The position numbers and the translations under genes are program-made. DNA of 59,949 bases, taken from assembly GCA_033557835.1 (NCBI GenBank), contig JAWQRO010000086.1:1-59949 (forward strand), in the 5' to 3' direction. This DNA comes from Helochares maculicollis (lineage: Eukaryota; Arthropoda; Insecta; Coleoptera; Hydrophilidae). Below, one piece after another: positions 1-11,726 of the stretch. Every line of letters starts with the position of its first letter. Position 1 is the first letter of the stretch. A model generated the notes under the pieces. That model ran no database searches, had not been told where the DNA came from, and saw nothing but the letters and a program-made list of their open reading frames with translations.

Positions 1-98
1 TTTTTTTTTTTTTTTTTTTTTTTTTGCTCGGGTGGGAATCGAACCCGGGTTGACTGCGTGGAAGGCAGGGATCATGACTACTACACTACCCAGCTCGG
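1..98 (-). mobile_element. retroposed tRNA-Gly(TCC)-like sequence with poly(A) tail
   Basis: On the minus strand a tRNA-like body (about 96-26) carries a recognisable box B (GGTTCGATTCC) and a box A-like TAGTGTAGTAG. Its anticodon loop is CTTCCAC (anticodon TCC, Gly) on a CTGC/GCAG stem. It is followed directly by 25 A residues (T at 1-25 on the plus strand), as expected for LINE-mediated retroposition. The body is not a good functional tRNA: the acceptor stem (GCTGGGT against CCCGAGC) has two mismatches and the T-stem two more. It may therefore be a tRNA-derived SINE head or a retropseudogene. A (TA)n run lies at 99-119. The poly(A) run reaches the window edge, so its true length is unknown. 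Confidence 0.6.
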
Positions 99-689
99 TA
101 TATATATATATATATATATTAGTTTTTTGTTATTCTGTTATAAGAATTACGATTATAAATATCTTAAAATTTTAAATTGTTCTGAAAAAATATTTAAGTA
201 AGTGTAGTAAAGTAGCTCTAGCTTACTTTCGGAATGCAAAACTTCATGTACATTTTGAAATTACTAGAAATGTAGTCACAGCTGCCAAAAATTAAGAACT
301 AAACAACTTATTTTACATGTTTAAGTCGTGATGATACATTCGCAACATTCAAAGAGAAAATTTTGAAAATGCTTAAATCACTGTTATCGTATCGTAGATT
401 TACTGAAAAGTTGTTCTTAGGTAAAATCTAGAAATTATTATTTTAAAATCTATAATTTAAGTAAAGTTATATGAATGAAAACGAATATTTTGTAAATAGA
501 TCGATAACTACTGAACTTATTGCAGTTGTTTTATGAACAATAACTATGCTAAACTCTTGTTCCATTTGAAACTTAGGTAAATCTCATTGGTTCGTGGTTG
601 AAATAGTTTTGTTACAAAACATGCGTACCATGCACAAATCAAATTGAAATTTCATATTTTCACGTTTTGATCCTTATTCATTCTAATCT

Positions 690-1240
690 ATAGGAAAGCT
701 GACAATATGGCCATTTATTTCAATAAAACATTATTCTGGCTTATCCAAGCTGTTAAATTTTTGACAAATCCCAAAACATACAATGATCTAAAATTAAACA
801 AGCCTAATTTTAAAATCTACCCAAAAAGCAGGACGTGTACGCATTTTTACTGTAGAGAAACGAACAAGTACCATTTTTCAAAAATCTTGTAACTGGAGAT
901 GAATCATGGTTGTTGTTCAAAAACGTCATACAAAAGAATTGCGTATCGCGAGGTGTTCACCTATACGAATTCCAAAAGGTATCCAAGAAGGGATAACAAC
1001 TACTCCCACATCCGCCATATTCACCAACCGATGCTCTTGCAGACTACCACGTCAATCGCGCATCTAAAAACTGACAAAGGAAAAAAATTACGACAACTTA
1101 GACGATTTGGTGGCAATTTTTATTGCGTGGATCGCCTTTAAGAATCGTGACTTCAACGCCCGTGGAATTAACCTACTGCCAAGCAAATGGGAAACAATTC
1201 TGGAAGTGGATGATGACTACACCCCGGAATAACCATTTAT
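690..1240 (+). pseudogene. degraded mariner transposase
   Basis: A plus-strand frame at 880-910 reads FKNLVTGDESW, the first catalytic Asp motif (TGDE) of mariner transposases. About 100 bases on, in another frame, PHPPYSPTDALADYH (1006-1050) matches HPPYSPDLAPSDYH, the third catalytic motif, with the usual Asp changed. The C-terminal block RDFNARGINLLPSKWETILE follows to about 1240, like the GI..LPERW ending. The middle, with the second Asp, is deleted or scrambled. Frameshifts and stops throughout make it dead. It lies in the last visible toy intron, antisense to toy. Confidence 0.75.
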
Positions 1241-1594
1241 ATTTTTGATAAATATTTTTATCGTATTTGTTGATAAAAATTTGTAGAAAAAAGCCGCAAT
1301 AATTATACACCAACTGGATATGTCTGTTTAATCCTTCTTTCAGACTCAAAATCATCCTGTAAATTTGTTTGTTATCATTGTTAACATCCTTTTTTAACGT
1401 TCTAACTTAAATGCATTATAGAATAAAGGAGAAAACAATTGTATTCATAGGAAAAAATCTACATTTCCTGTATATTCAAGTTGAGGTCTTTAACTTTTGA
1501 ATTTTAGTCTCAAAGTTATTTAAGAAATTTTTATTTAGTGCATATTTAGGTAAGGTCTTTTAGGATCCACAAGTTTAGCGTAACTATATCTCAC

Positions 1595-1812
1595 CTGTTC
1601 CTGTTGATGGTGGTGCTGTAGTCGGTGTAGCAGCGGCATAAGAAGGGTGCGTTGTAGGCTGTGCGTGCGCTACAGCAGGATTGCAAGCGGCAGATGCAGC
1701 CCTAGCGTTATAAGATGTGCTAAGCGAATGCAGCGGATCGTGGAACATATAGGGATATCCGCTAGGGTCCCTTTGCTGAAGACAACTGCTCGTTAAACCT
1801 CCTGACATGGAG
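1595..1812 (-). CDS. toy: toy exon: C-terminal Pro/Ser/Thr/Ala-rich transactivation region
   Basis: The acceptor is CTTCTGTTGCAG|CTCC at 1813. The donor is GGAACAG|GTGAGATA, with GT at 1594-1593, phase 1. It encodes residues 345-417: SSMSGGLTSSCLQQRDP, YPYMFHDPLHSLSTSYN, then an Ala/Thr/Pro-rich tail including CNPAVAHAQPTTHPSYAAAT. SCLQQRD and YPYMFHDPL are diagnostic of Toy. The leftover G should join a TN dinucleotide to give Val, as in the VISPGVSVPVQ of the conserved Pax6 C-terminus. That exon and the YWPRLQ end were not seen in bases 1-1594, so the gene continues to the left of the window. Confidence 0.96.
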
Positions 1813-3159
1813 CTGCAACAGAAGATAATTTATTTTAAATTAAATTATACAAAGAAAACACCACAACGCCACCAGTTTTGAAGCTGGTTCTAGTTTGTGT
1901 GCTCCATGCATGTAGATGTCTCTCTGTGCCTCCCGGATTTTAGAATCGTTTAATGTCTCGGAATTAAAATCAAGCTGTTGCTATCGTGAAACGGGTTGCT
2001 TCCGCTCCTATTGTCCTATTTAATTCTGTTTAATTTATTTAGTGCTAGAGTTTCGTACTAAGTTCATTGCTTTGTCCGTTCACATTGACATACAGAAAAC
2101 TTTTGTCGGTAACTCTTGGTCTAGTTTAGTTGAAGTTGATATTGAGATTTGCGAAATCAAAAATTCTGCCCACCTCCAAAAATTACATTTATTCATTTCT
2201 GTTCGCCTTGATAATAAAGACAAATAAAGAACATTATATTAAAGTATTTCATCTGCAGGTGCTCTTACAGATAATATTTGCTAATTTTCCAGAAATTACT
2301 CTGTTTAACTGCACTATACTATTATTATTTTATATAGCTATTACATTTTACTGCCCATTCTGTGAACTTTGCCAAATTCCATGTAGGTTGTATGTGTAAT
2401 GTACGATGCAAAAACCAAATTGAATTTAGAAAAACTAAAGAATAAAGTTTGTAGCACAAATGAGAATCTGAAGAAATTCTCAGAAAAATCCTCTAAGACG
2501 CCTATCGCAAATATAACCGATCGATATTCAAAATAATCAAATAAATATTTAGAATTCGATTGTAATAATGAAAATGTTGAACCCAAAGGGTCTAAAGAAC
2601 CCTCAGAATGCTCTATACACAATTAGATTACCCCGTAAGTAAAAGATCCTTCACACTTAATCAAACTTATGGGATCGTTTAAGTCTCGTAGATCACTGCT
2701 ATGAGAATCCTGATCACTTGAAAAAACTGGACGAAATATTATAGCTTCTGGAAGCTCAAATTATAACAACACTACAACCAAATACAGCCAAAAGAATCAT
2801 CCAAAACTTTCGTATGTTACAACCATGAACTAATATGTTTGGTAACTCATTTCCTATTAAACATGATAGCAGAAATATAAATGTATGAGATCTCACAAGA
2901 TAAACAGTACGTTAAAGGATTTATCATGTATAGTATAGTATAAAAACGTGTATAAAACGTATCCACGACAAAAAATGATGCTAAAATGTGCTTTCAATTA
3001 AATAATTAATAATAATATTATTTTTTAATTAATAAAAAATTGTTGGGATTCTATAGGAGAAGGTACTTTTGTAGTATACATTTTGTATCTAATTCCACTT
3101 AAACTTGTGGAATTTTATAACAACAAAGGTGTTTTTTCACTAGTCAGGAAAGAAATTTC

Positions 3160-3940
3160 TCTCTTTTTCACCAAGAAACTCAAGGCGGCTATCCATCAAA
3201 AGTGATGATTTTGATATGAGAAGAAAGAACGTGCTGATCAACTAAAAAAATCGATAAACCAAAAGCCTTATTTAATGAAAACTCAACGCAAATAGAAGAA
3301 CTTGCAAAACAGTTAAATACCAGTTAAGCAGTCATAATCAAACATTTACATGCCATGAAAATAATTCAAGTAAGTGCTAAATATTCCAAATGAAATGACT
3401 GGAACCAACATTGAAACTCGCCTAATTTTTTGCAATTCCTTTTTCACATGACGCCAATAATGTCATTTTTGCATCAAACTGTGACTCATGATGAGTTCTA
3501 TGATAAGCTTAAAGACAAAAAAATCATAAGTTGCTCCAAGTAAATTGTTTAAATCAACAGCAAAACGAAACATTTATTGAAGTAAGGCTATGTTTTTCGT
3601 TTGGTGTGATCTGAAAAATGTGGTGTAGTATGATCTGCTAAAACTCTTACTGCTTAACACTACCAACAAAAAGTGACTTGTGACACTATACAAATATTTT
3701 CCTACTTCCCATTTACCGCCTACCAACAGATCGTATCCCATCAGGTTACTACTTGTGCCCATCAATGCACAGCGTTCTTCAAGACTATCACTTAGGAAAC
3801 CACGAAGATATCAAGCATTGGCTCAAAGAATGGATCGCATAAAAACAAACAATATTTTTCGATGGTATTCATAAATTATCAAAAAGGAAATCGAAAGTCA
3901 TGGTGGCCCACTAAACATAGTTTGATAAAAATAAATTTTA
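3160..3940 (+). pseudogene. degraded mariner transposase, second family
   Basis: Plus-strand fragments in mariner order are visible. LAKQLNTS...AVIIKHLHAMKII (about 3300-3370) resembles the helix-turn-helix ELAEELGVSQSTISRHLHALG. Further on, near 3717-3890, the frame reads PSGYYLCPSMHSVLQDYHLG and then DIKHWLKEWIA and FFDGIHKLSKR, matching the PSDYHLFPSM...KWLDEWIA...FF..GIHKLPERW end of mariner transposases. Stops and indels interrupt every block. It lies in the 1.8-8.8 kb toy intron, antisense to the gene. Confidence 0.75.
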
Positions 3941-6900
3941 CCCTTTCTTAGAAATAAATGTGTTGTTTTTTCTCAAATACCTAAAAAACAAAGCTTTGAT
4001 ACTTTATAATACTAATGCAAATAGCTTAATTTTGAATTTGGTTTTATAATCAGTGATATGAAAATTGGAGGAATCTTTATCGGGGTCAACAGACTTAGAA
4101 TTTTATTAAGTTATTTACAACCTAAAATAAGGAGATTGGAAATTTTATACACAAGACAAAGACATTTTAAAAGCAATTTTCAGTTTGACCGAAACACAGC
4201 AGTGCCGCTTGTGAAGTAAATAGTGATTTATATTTTGTCTATAGATAAGAAATTTGCGATAATTACTTGCTTCGAAGCATAGTTTATAAATTTTGCGCTC
4301 ATTTTTGTATTCTCTTATGGAGATACAGTTTAAACCTTTATTGAAAAAGCTATGTGTGGGAATATCGAGTGCAGTGAAATCAAATTTTCCTGGCATTCTT
4401 TTCAGCTAAGCAGATAGTTTTGTGCAACATATTTTATTACAGCATCCCCTTTTTGCCACAATTCCACATTTATATTCTAGTATGTAGATTATGAATAATC
4501 TCCGCTATAATCTCTGCGCCGTCGGTAAAGGTGCACCAATATCTGTATCTGTTTTAAAGACACAAGAAAACAAGTAACGTAGCGAATAATCTCCTTCAAA
4601 ATAGACAGTTCAAACGAAATGTTAATTACTCGAGGAATCCAGCCAGCAAGGATACCTTCATTCCGTCGTATCATTTCTTGTCAAGAGCATTGTGGCGATC
4701 TGCGCTCTTTTTTCAGAACGGACAGAGAAAAAAGGATGAAACAAACTTTCATATAATCAACAGTAGCAGTCGTGGGGATTTTTAAAATTGTATGCGGTTT
4801 CTCCCGTACGGGAGTAGACGTCTTGTTCTCAACTGCTGGTTGCTGATGTCCTGCTGAGTTGCCCTTACTGTGCGCGACCTCACTCTCAGCGGCTAAGTAG
4901 CCAGGATCCGACTATGTTGAGCCTGGTTCTCTAATCCCAAAGCAGCCGCTGAAGTGACATGGCCAACACGGAACATGTCATGTCTTTGAGATTCTGACGT
5001 AGTGACAGAAGGTTTTGTTTGAACGCTACATGCAAGAGATGGGTTTGGGTTTTTTCCATAGATGCAGACTTTGATAAAAGTGTACGCTTTTATTATTTAT
5101 GTTATCGTTCTAAACTTTTGATTCCATTTAAATTGCCTTTTCATTTACCTCTCTGTGCTGTACGATAGTTCCATTGATTAAGCCACCATTGCGTTTTCAT
5201 TAACGTTTCTAATTAGCTATGAATTTTTATTTTAACGTGGTGTATGTATAGTGCGTTATGGCTGCACTTTAAATAAGAGTTTGAAAACAAAATTGGTCGA
5301 ATTAGTTTCTAGAAAGTCATTCGAGCGTCTAAATTAATATTAACACCTGGTAAGGATTCATTTAACTTCCATATAAAAGCTCTAAATATCCATTGATCAA
5401 TCCACTCGTGGCGTGCCTGTAATTCCAGTTCAAATAGATTTACCTCGTAATGAATAAAATTCTATTGTTCTGATGGTTTAAAGCCAGGAATCAATCCATT
5501 AAATGCTCTTATTAAATTTGAATGATTGCTAGATTGGCTAAAGAGATTTGAAACCTGTGTACACAACGTTTGTTGTTTTCGGTAAATACTCCTGAACTAA
5601 ACTTGATGTGCACCAATACAGGGAGAAAAGCTCGTTCATGTATATAGAGTTTGTGTGGAGTTGTTGTAAGCAGCAGGAGTTGTGTAAGAGATTAATTAAT
5701 CTGAAACGTAATGGCCTGTAATGCATTAAGGCGATTCTCACTATGTCGGACGGATGATTCTGGTGCACTTTGCCAACAACGGTGGTGTTATATCGCGTGC
5801 ATGTGCAGGTTTTGCTCTCCTTGCCGCTGGCTTACTCGCGCTTGTTTTCTTCTGAATATAGCATTATTATACTTCATCTGCAGCAGTACTTCTGCCACCC
5901 TCTTTCTCTGCTTTGTACACTCATTTCCATTTAAATAAGTAGCTGTACTCTGATCATCGTTGATAACCGACCCTTGTTAACGCACTTGCTTACGAGAACC
6001 ATTAGGAGTTTTACTGCTATTTTTGTGAAGACTTTAACAGCTACGATTAATTTCTGAAGTGTACTGCTTCTAATATCCTCATGATAAAGTTGCATCGACA
6101 TAAAAATTTGCTGGCCATGTCTTCGTTTTCGTTTATTGTGAGTACTAATTCATAATCACAAGCTACTGACATTAAACGTAAGATCATAAAATATGCTTCT
6201 TTAATTTGTATCATCACCCTAAACGTAATAGCTGTTTGGTATTCACTGTTGACTCATTTCATCTGCTGTTGTCGAAAATTTTTGATGCCTTATTAGTGGC
6301 ATATTGATAATGTTAGCATTAGTTTGCTGAATGACAATTTGGACATATTAATCATATGTTAATTTTTATTTCTCTTTTTTGCTTTAGGAGAAGCAATAAT
6401 TGTAAGGCAAAATTTGTCAAAGGTTGAATCCGGGACTCTATTTACTAATTTAATTTAATTATTTACATGTATTATAGCTAAGAGAAGTACTTTTACCCTA
6501 TATTTTCCATATTAGTAAAATACATAATCATCTTAAAATCTACACAACATAAATCGTTTTGATGGTCTCTGATTCAATGTTGCTTATTTTTGGTATATAT
6601 CGTTAAAATCGAGCTAGCGAGCTGTAAATTGAAACACAACTTAAATGTCATTGAAAATTTACAAATATTATCTGGATAATCTGGACACCTTTTCTATTTA
6701 ATGAAACAGAGCAAAACACAAAGAGAGAGAATCTATAAGACATAACATTTTGCATAATAAGGTGTATTTGCTGCTTCAAAGTATGAAAATGGTTTTGCTT
6801 CGGTTAATAGAGATTCGTTCATCCCTCACAAAGTTAAGATGCATTCAACGAATATTTTCTTTCTTATTTGATTTTTTTAAATGAAATGTTTATTTTTCAA

Positions 6901-7872
6901 TATTGTCACGTTAAGGCTTTTCGTTTTAAATTAACTAAAAAAATATGCAGATGATGCTTCTTATTTATAGTCGAATTTACATAGATGATTATTATACAAT
7001 AACTGAATAACAAAAAGAATGGAATGAAACTTAAAAATCGAAAGTGAAAATATATCCCCATATCTTGAAAACATGGTTTAGTTCGTATTTTACATTTAAT
7101 AAATTTAAAAACTTGCACTGCAGGAAGTTTAGAATATTTTTAGTTTTTAATAAGCTTCGCTTACTCGGGGCTCACTTGTTAACCCTTCACAGAGTGAAGA
7201 TGGGTTCAGGAATAAACAATCGGAAAATACGGTGTCATTTCACGTTTTTATCTGCTATTTAACTGCTAATCTGACGGCGAAATAATTTAAATAATTCATA
7301 TAAATGAACTCTTCGTCTAGAAGAAAAGTTGTAATACACCAACAATTAAGTAGGTTCTGGTTATTCGGGGATGGAAATACGTTAAGAAATGACTTAGCAG
7401 AGCTTTCGAACATTTAATAATCTTGAATATACAAAAATTCCGGTTTTGTGTTTGCTCTGGTCTAGACTATTCGCAGGGATACTTTTGGAATCTAAGTCAT
7501 CTATGCAGGAGAAGTTGCTGAACAATTAACAATACAGAATAGGGAAGTGTACATTTGAATTGGATATATTTAATGAAAATTGTTTAATAAGAGCCTGTAA
7601 AAGTGGCAAATGATTGTTGAGTTTATACTAAACATGATCTACACGAAAATATTCTACTTCAACTTCAATATCCAAATCTGTGTATAAGAAATAAACGATA
7701 GCTAATTATTTTTAATGCATTGACTGGGATTTAGTTTACAACGATTTACCATATTGGTATTCGTAATTATACAGGCCATTGATCCTTAAAAACGTTATTG
7801 ACAATAAAAGTAACGTGTACATATTTCTATTTAAGCTAGGCCTGTACCAGAAGAAAATGAAGGCAATTGCTC

Positions 7873-7902
<30 letters not shown>
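7873..7902. repeat. (GA)n microsatellite
   Basis: About 15 uninterrupted GA units start after CTC and end in GTGAGTGATG. GA runs bind GAGA factor in flies, so a regulatory role is possible but not shown. It sits about 80 bases left of a mariner end. Confidence 0.9.
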
Positions 7903-7904
<2 letters not shown>

Positions 7905-7983
7905 GTGATGAAGAGTATTATTAATTTTTAAATCTAATATTCCTAGCACAAAAAAATAGCGAGGTCAAAAAATATAAATACAT

Positions 7984-8420
7984 GCTAGGCTGCTCAAAAA
8001 GTTTTCAAGTCGATCAGAAAGAGCTTTGCTACTAGCCTAAATTTGTTTTGTTATGTTTTATACTCTTCATATGAACGTATGTAAAGTTTCATTTACAATC
8101 TATTAATTCATTTTTTATTTAGAAGCTATTTGCTATAGACGTAATACAGTATTTTTTTACTATCGAAAACTAAAGTATAGAGCAGTGGTTGAATTTTTAT
8201 TGCAAACAGGTTTGAAAGCAAAAGAAATTTATAAACGAATGTTGAAATTGTGTTAGAGGACTCTTAGCCTTCAATTAGTCCAGACCAAAAACAATAACAA
8301 CACCAAAAATTATAGAAAAAATATCCTATTGTAAAATCGTCGAGTGACTGAAATAGATTTTATAAATGAGAAGATTGCACAAGAAATAAAAAATAACACA
8401 AATATTCATAGATGCACGTC
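7984..8420 (+). mobile_element. 5' part of a mariner element (same family as 11.7-12.9 kb)
   Basis: It starts with a terminal-repeat-like GCTGCTCAAAAAGTTTT after a TA. The 5' leader (ACTAGCCTAAATTTGTTTTG ... ACTCTTCATATGAACG ... CAGTATTTTTTTA) aligns base for base over long stretches with the leader of the minus-strand element at 11.7-13.0 kb. The coding start reads VEFLLQTGLKAKEIYKRMLK, homologous to IEFLFLRGLKAEEIYKQILK there. Coding similarity fades after about 8420, so the element is truncated or deleted internally. Confidence 0.75.
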
Positions 8421-8794
8421 CATTAGATCTAGTTAAACCTTTTCATTGATTAATTTTTTGATTGCGTTGTTGAGAATCACAGTCTCGTCAGAACTAATTT
8501 CATAAAAACAAGAAAAAGGACCTATTAGAAAAATATAATATAAAAGAAAGTGCATCATTTGTATTCTGATATTTACAGATTTGTAAAAAGCCACGTAGTG
8601 TAGAGCAGCAAAATCATTTTATTTCAATTTTGTTTGTTAAGTAAATGGCTTTAAAAGTTAAATTGGTTGCAAATTTATTCTCTAATTTGCATGAGATTTA
8701 TAATTGTAACCTTTCATTTATCTGAAGCAATGTTCATTTAAAGATATCGATATTATAAACGGTTTGGATTTAATAGACAATTTGAAATTCTTAC

Positions 8795-8979
8795 CTGTAA
8801 GTATCAGCCATAGTGGCAATAGGCTGAGGAATCGAAGAATACATGGAATTAAAGCCTGAATTAATAGGCAACCTTCCAGCGGTGGCCGGAGGACTTACAG
8901 CGACTTGGTCAACTGCCCTTCGCTGACTTCTTAACTTTTCTTCTCGGCGCCATTTTGCTCGCCGATTACTAAACCAGAC
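8795..8979 (-). CDS. toy: toy exon: homeodomain recognition helix and transactivation region
   Basis: The acceptor is TTTGCTGCAG|GTC at 8980. The donor is ACTTACAG|GTAAGAAT, with GT at 8794-8793, phase 2. It encodes residues 284-344 plus the first two bases of Ser345. It begins VWFSNRRAKWRREEKLRSQR, the homeodomain recognition helix with Ser50 (residue 287), typical of Pax-class homeodomains. A short, variable AVDQVAVSPPATAG stretch follows, then GRLPINSGFNSMYSSIPQ and PIATMADTY, a block shared with Drosophila Toy. The variable stretch is much shorter than in Drosophila Toy. Confidence 0.97.
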
Positions 8980-9198
8980 CTGCAGCAAAAATCGAAGTTA
9001 ATTATAAGTATTATTAGTACTATAAAATATAGTACTGTTAGAAATGTTAGAATAGCTATGGTATTACAAAAAATGTATGTAAGCAAGGTAATTGTAGTAA
9101 TAAAAAAATAGCATATATTAAAAATCTTCTAGTAGTCTGCTGTAGCGGTGTAATAGTTCAATACTCAATTTAAACTGGAAATTAATCCACAAAATGTG

Positions 9199-9200
<2 letters not shown>

Positions 9201-9249
<49 letters not shown>
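9201..9249. repeat. (TA)n microsatellite
   Basis: About 24 TA units. It creates a spurious Ile-Tyr-repeat reading frame on the minus strand, which is not a gene. Confidence 0.92.
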
Positions 9250-9251
<2 letters not shown>

Positions 9252-10649
9252 CGAAAAACACTAAAAGAAAAATATCGTGTCCCATCTGTAGTTGATTTAT
9301 AACAGCATCCAAAAAACTAAAGCCAATGGTTCTCATGAGCTTCTTAATGGGCATTCATAATAAACCTAGCCAAGCCCCGCAATATTGCTCATGTCATCGC
9401 CCTGTTACATAAATAACGCAAAATTGAGAGATCTAGGGTTGTTTTTTGCGTTGGGGGAAAATTTTCCATTCATCATAACTGTCCACCAATAAATGTCCAC
9501 ACTTTTTCCTCGGCGAGCTCGCTTTCAGCCCTTCCCTTCATATAATTCAAGAATCCCACTAATAAGATAAAATGTTGCAAAGTGTATTAGATACCTACTA
9601 TTCACAAAACATTTCGAGATTAATTTGGATAAGTACTTTGAAAATGAATGAATACTCGAGCGCGGCGTCGTTGAAGGGAAGTTTTGTAAAATGATGAGGA
9701 GAGCTTTCTCTCTTTCGGGCATACACATACACATGCTATCTTGATACTTTATCTAAATTACAGGCACAGAGCAATGCCGTACAGGCATTTCCAGTTTTCC
9801 TTGCTCAAAGCTGCAAACGAAGCTTTTACGGGAATATAAACACCGCATCGCCAGGAGAGGAGGAAGAGCGATTTCGTTATAAATACGAATCTTTTGATTC
9901 TGTACACAGCCTAATAAATAATTTTCTCTTTTATTTGCCTCCACCGAGGTCCGTATTTACCCGTCTGGTTTCTTTGGGGCACTTCACTGCGTCATATTTT
10001 TAATGAAAAACCTCTCTGCAAACATGTTTAATATTTTATATTCGCTCCTCAATTCCTGCCAAAGCCACGATTTTTAAAAAACGATTTTCTGAAGAACATA
10101 AGGATGCTCATATTCCTTTCACTTTCTGTAGCGGTGCCTGTTGGTAGCTTTAGTCATACTCTAAATGTTATGATTTTAGTTTGCATATTTTGGCCCTAAA
10201 GCATTTGCATTATTTTTTATGATTCTGCTCTGATATTTACACTCAAAATTTTCAAAGTAAAGGCTTCATCCTATTTATAATTGTTGCCATGTACTCGAAA
10301 AAGAAGTAACGGATGAAAAAGCGAAATCAGTAATATGCTCGCACAATACAATTGAAGATCAATAAAAAACTGAAAACTGCAGAATAATAGGCGCGGAAAT
10401 GAAGGTGACAAGTCTTCAGTTTTGCTGTTGTATTTATAAATACTTCGACATAACCTTGCTTCATCTAGAATATACTATTTCGGCACGTACATAATTTTGG
10501 TAAGCGCAGTAAAAAATCTAAATATCTAATATTATTTGAGCCTAAGCGGCTTATACATCACTTGTATATTTTTTTGAATCATTAAATAATTACATTAGTC
10601 GTTTCCGCATTTTTAACGAGTAGCAGATATATGTTAACTAAGGCGATTT

Positions 10650-11450
10650 GCTTCAATGGGCTAGGATAATCAATCACTAAAAAAAAATTGAGGCAGTACC
10701 TCCCACCCCAATTCATTAATTTTGTCTAAGGTCCGTTTTGCACAGTGCGGTCTTGCATTGTCATATTGCAAAATAACTCCTTTTCTGTTGGCAATTGCCG
10801 GATACTTTTCAATCAAAAACCGTTTTATTCGTTCCAATTGTTCACAATAGACATCTGCATTAAGAGTTTGTCCAGGTTTTAACACTTCAAAGTGAACAAC
10901 TCCGCATGTATTCCACCACACACAGAAGTGCCTCTTTGGGGTGTAAACCCGGCTTTCCTACTGTTACTGTGGTAATTCATTTTGGCTAAGCCACTGCCTT
11001 TTGCGTTTCGGATTGTCGTACAGGGCACATTTTTCGTCTCCAGTGATCAAGCAATCAAACAACGGATTTGTATGATGCCGTTGAAACAATACAATGCACG
11101 TGATGGACTGGTTGGCGTTATTCTTTTCGGATAGATTATGAGGGACCCAAACACCAGCTCCAATCTGCGGCAAATGTTCTTGGATGGTTGATCAAGGTCG
11201 GTTAAGGCTGTTTGAAAGTTTCTCAATTGTTTGATATGGCTTTGCTTCCACTTTTGCCCTTAGCATGTCGTTATCTAATGTTGTTGGTCTTTCTGATCGA
11301 TGGGCGTTCGAGAGATCAAAATTGCCTATTCTGAACTTGGAGAACCATCTTTGGAATTTTCGAACGTCTAAACCGCTTGAATAAACATCGCAAATGTTTT
11401 TAGTCGCAGCAGGTGCGAAACTCAAAAGGTATACAATGCCGGATATGCTC
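10650..11450 (-). pseudogene. degraded mariner transposase, mori/DD37D-like
   Basis: Three minus-strand open segments (11425-11192, 11173-10964, 10921-10670) give a nearly continuous transposase broken by stops. The first has the helix-turn-helix region, KFQRWFSKFRIGNFDLSNAH, where mariners have W..RF..G...L.D..R.GRP. The second has LITGDEKCALYDNPKRKRQW with the first catalytic Asp. The third has VILQYDNARPHCAKRTLDK with the second Asp, then INELGWEVLPQ. The sequence then leaves the family just before the expected HPPYSPD motif, so the third Asp is missing and the 3' end is truncated. The RKRQW motif resembles the mori-type group. It is in the sense orientation relative to toy. Confidence 0.85.
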
Positions 11451-11726
11451 TTCTGGTATTTGGCTGGTCATTTCACCTCAAATTGCAAAAATAAGTCTAA
11501 TACTTAATTATTCAAAAGCAAATATGATACAATAACCTAAAAATCTCTTTGACACGCCTTCCAAGTACGTAAAGAGCTACCAAATGACAATCAAATATCG
11601 ACATGCACAGAAACGATATTACTCTTCGGTCCCCCTAATATTTTCAGTAATTACGCTAATCCCTAGCTTAGCAAACCATGTATTTTGATACCATGTTAAT
11701 GATTACTTCAAAAGGGACAAAATACT

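Larger units (their letters stand above)
1813..8794 (-). other. toy intron, about 7.0 kb
   Basis: Apart from the mariner remnants at 3160-3940 and about 7985-8420 and the (GA)n run at 7873-7902, I see no coding or RNA feature. A somewhat GC-richer stretch at about 4790-5060 and the sequence around 5640-5920 stand out from the A+T-rich background and could be cis-regulatory. No motif supports a specific role. Confidence 0.6.

Noticed and set aside
26..98. Functional tRNA-Gly gene
   Set aside because: There are mismatches in the acceptor and T stems and a directly attached poly(A) tail; better read as a retroposon.
1..1594. Final toy exon with YWPRLQ end
   Set aside because: Searched on the minus strand; no VSVPVQ or YWPRLQ coding sequence is present.
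9118..9354. Minus-strand frame with an Ile-Tyr repeat
   Set aside because: It is a translation of the (TA)n microsatellite.
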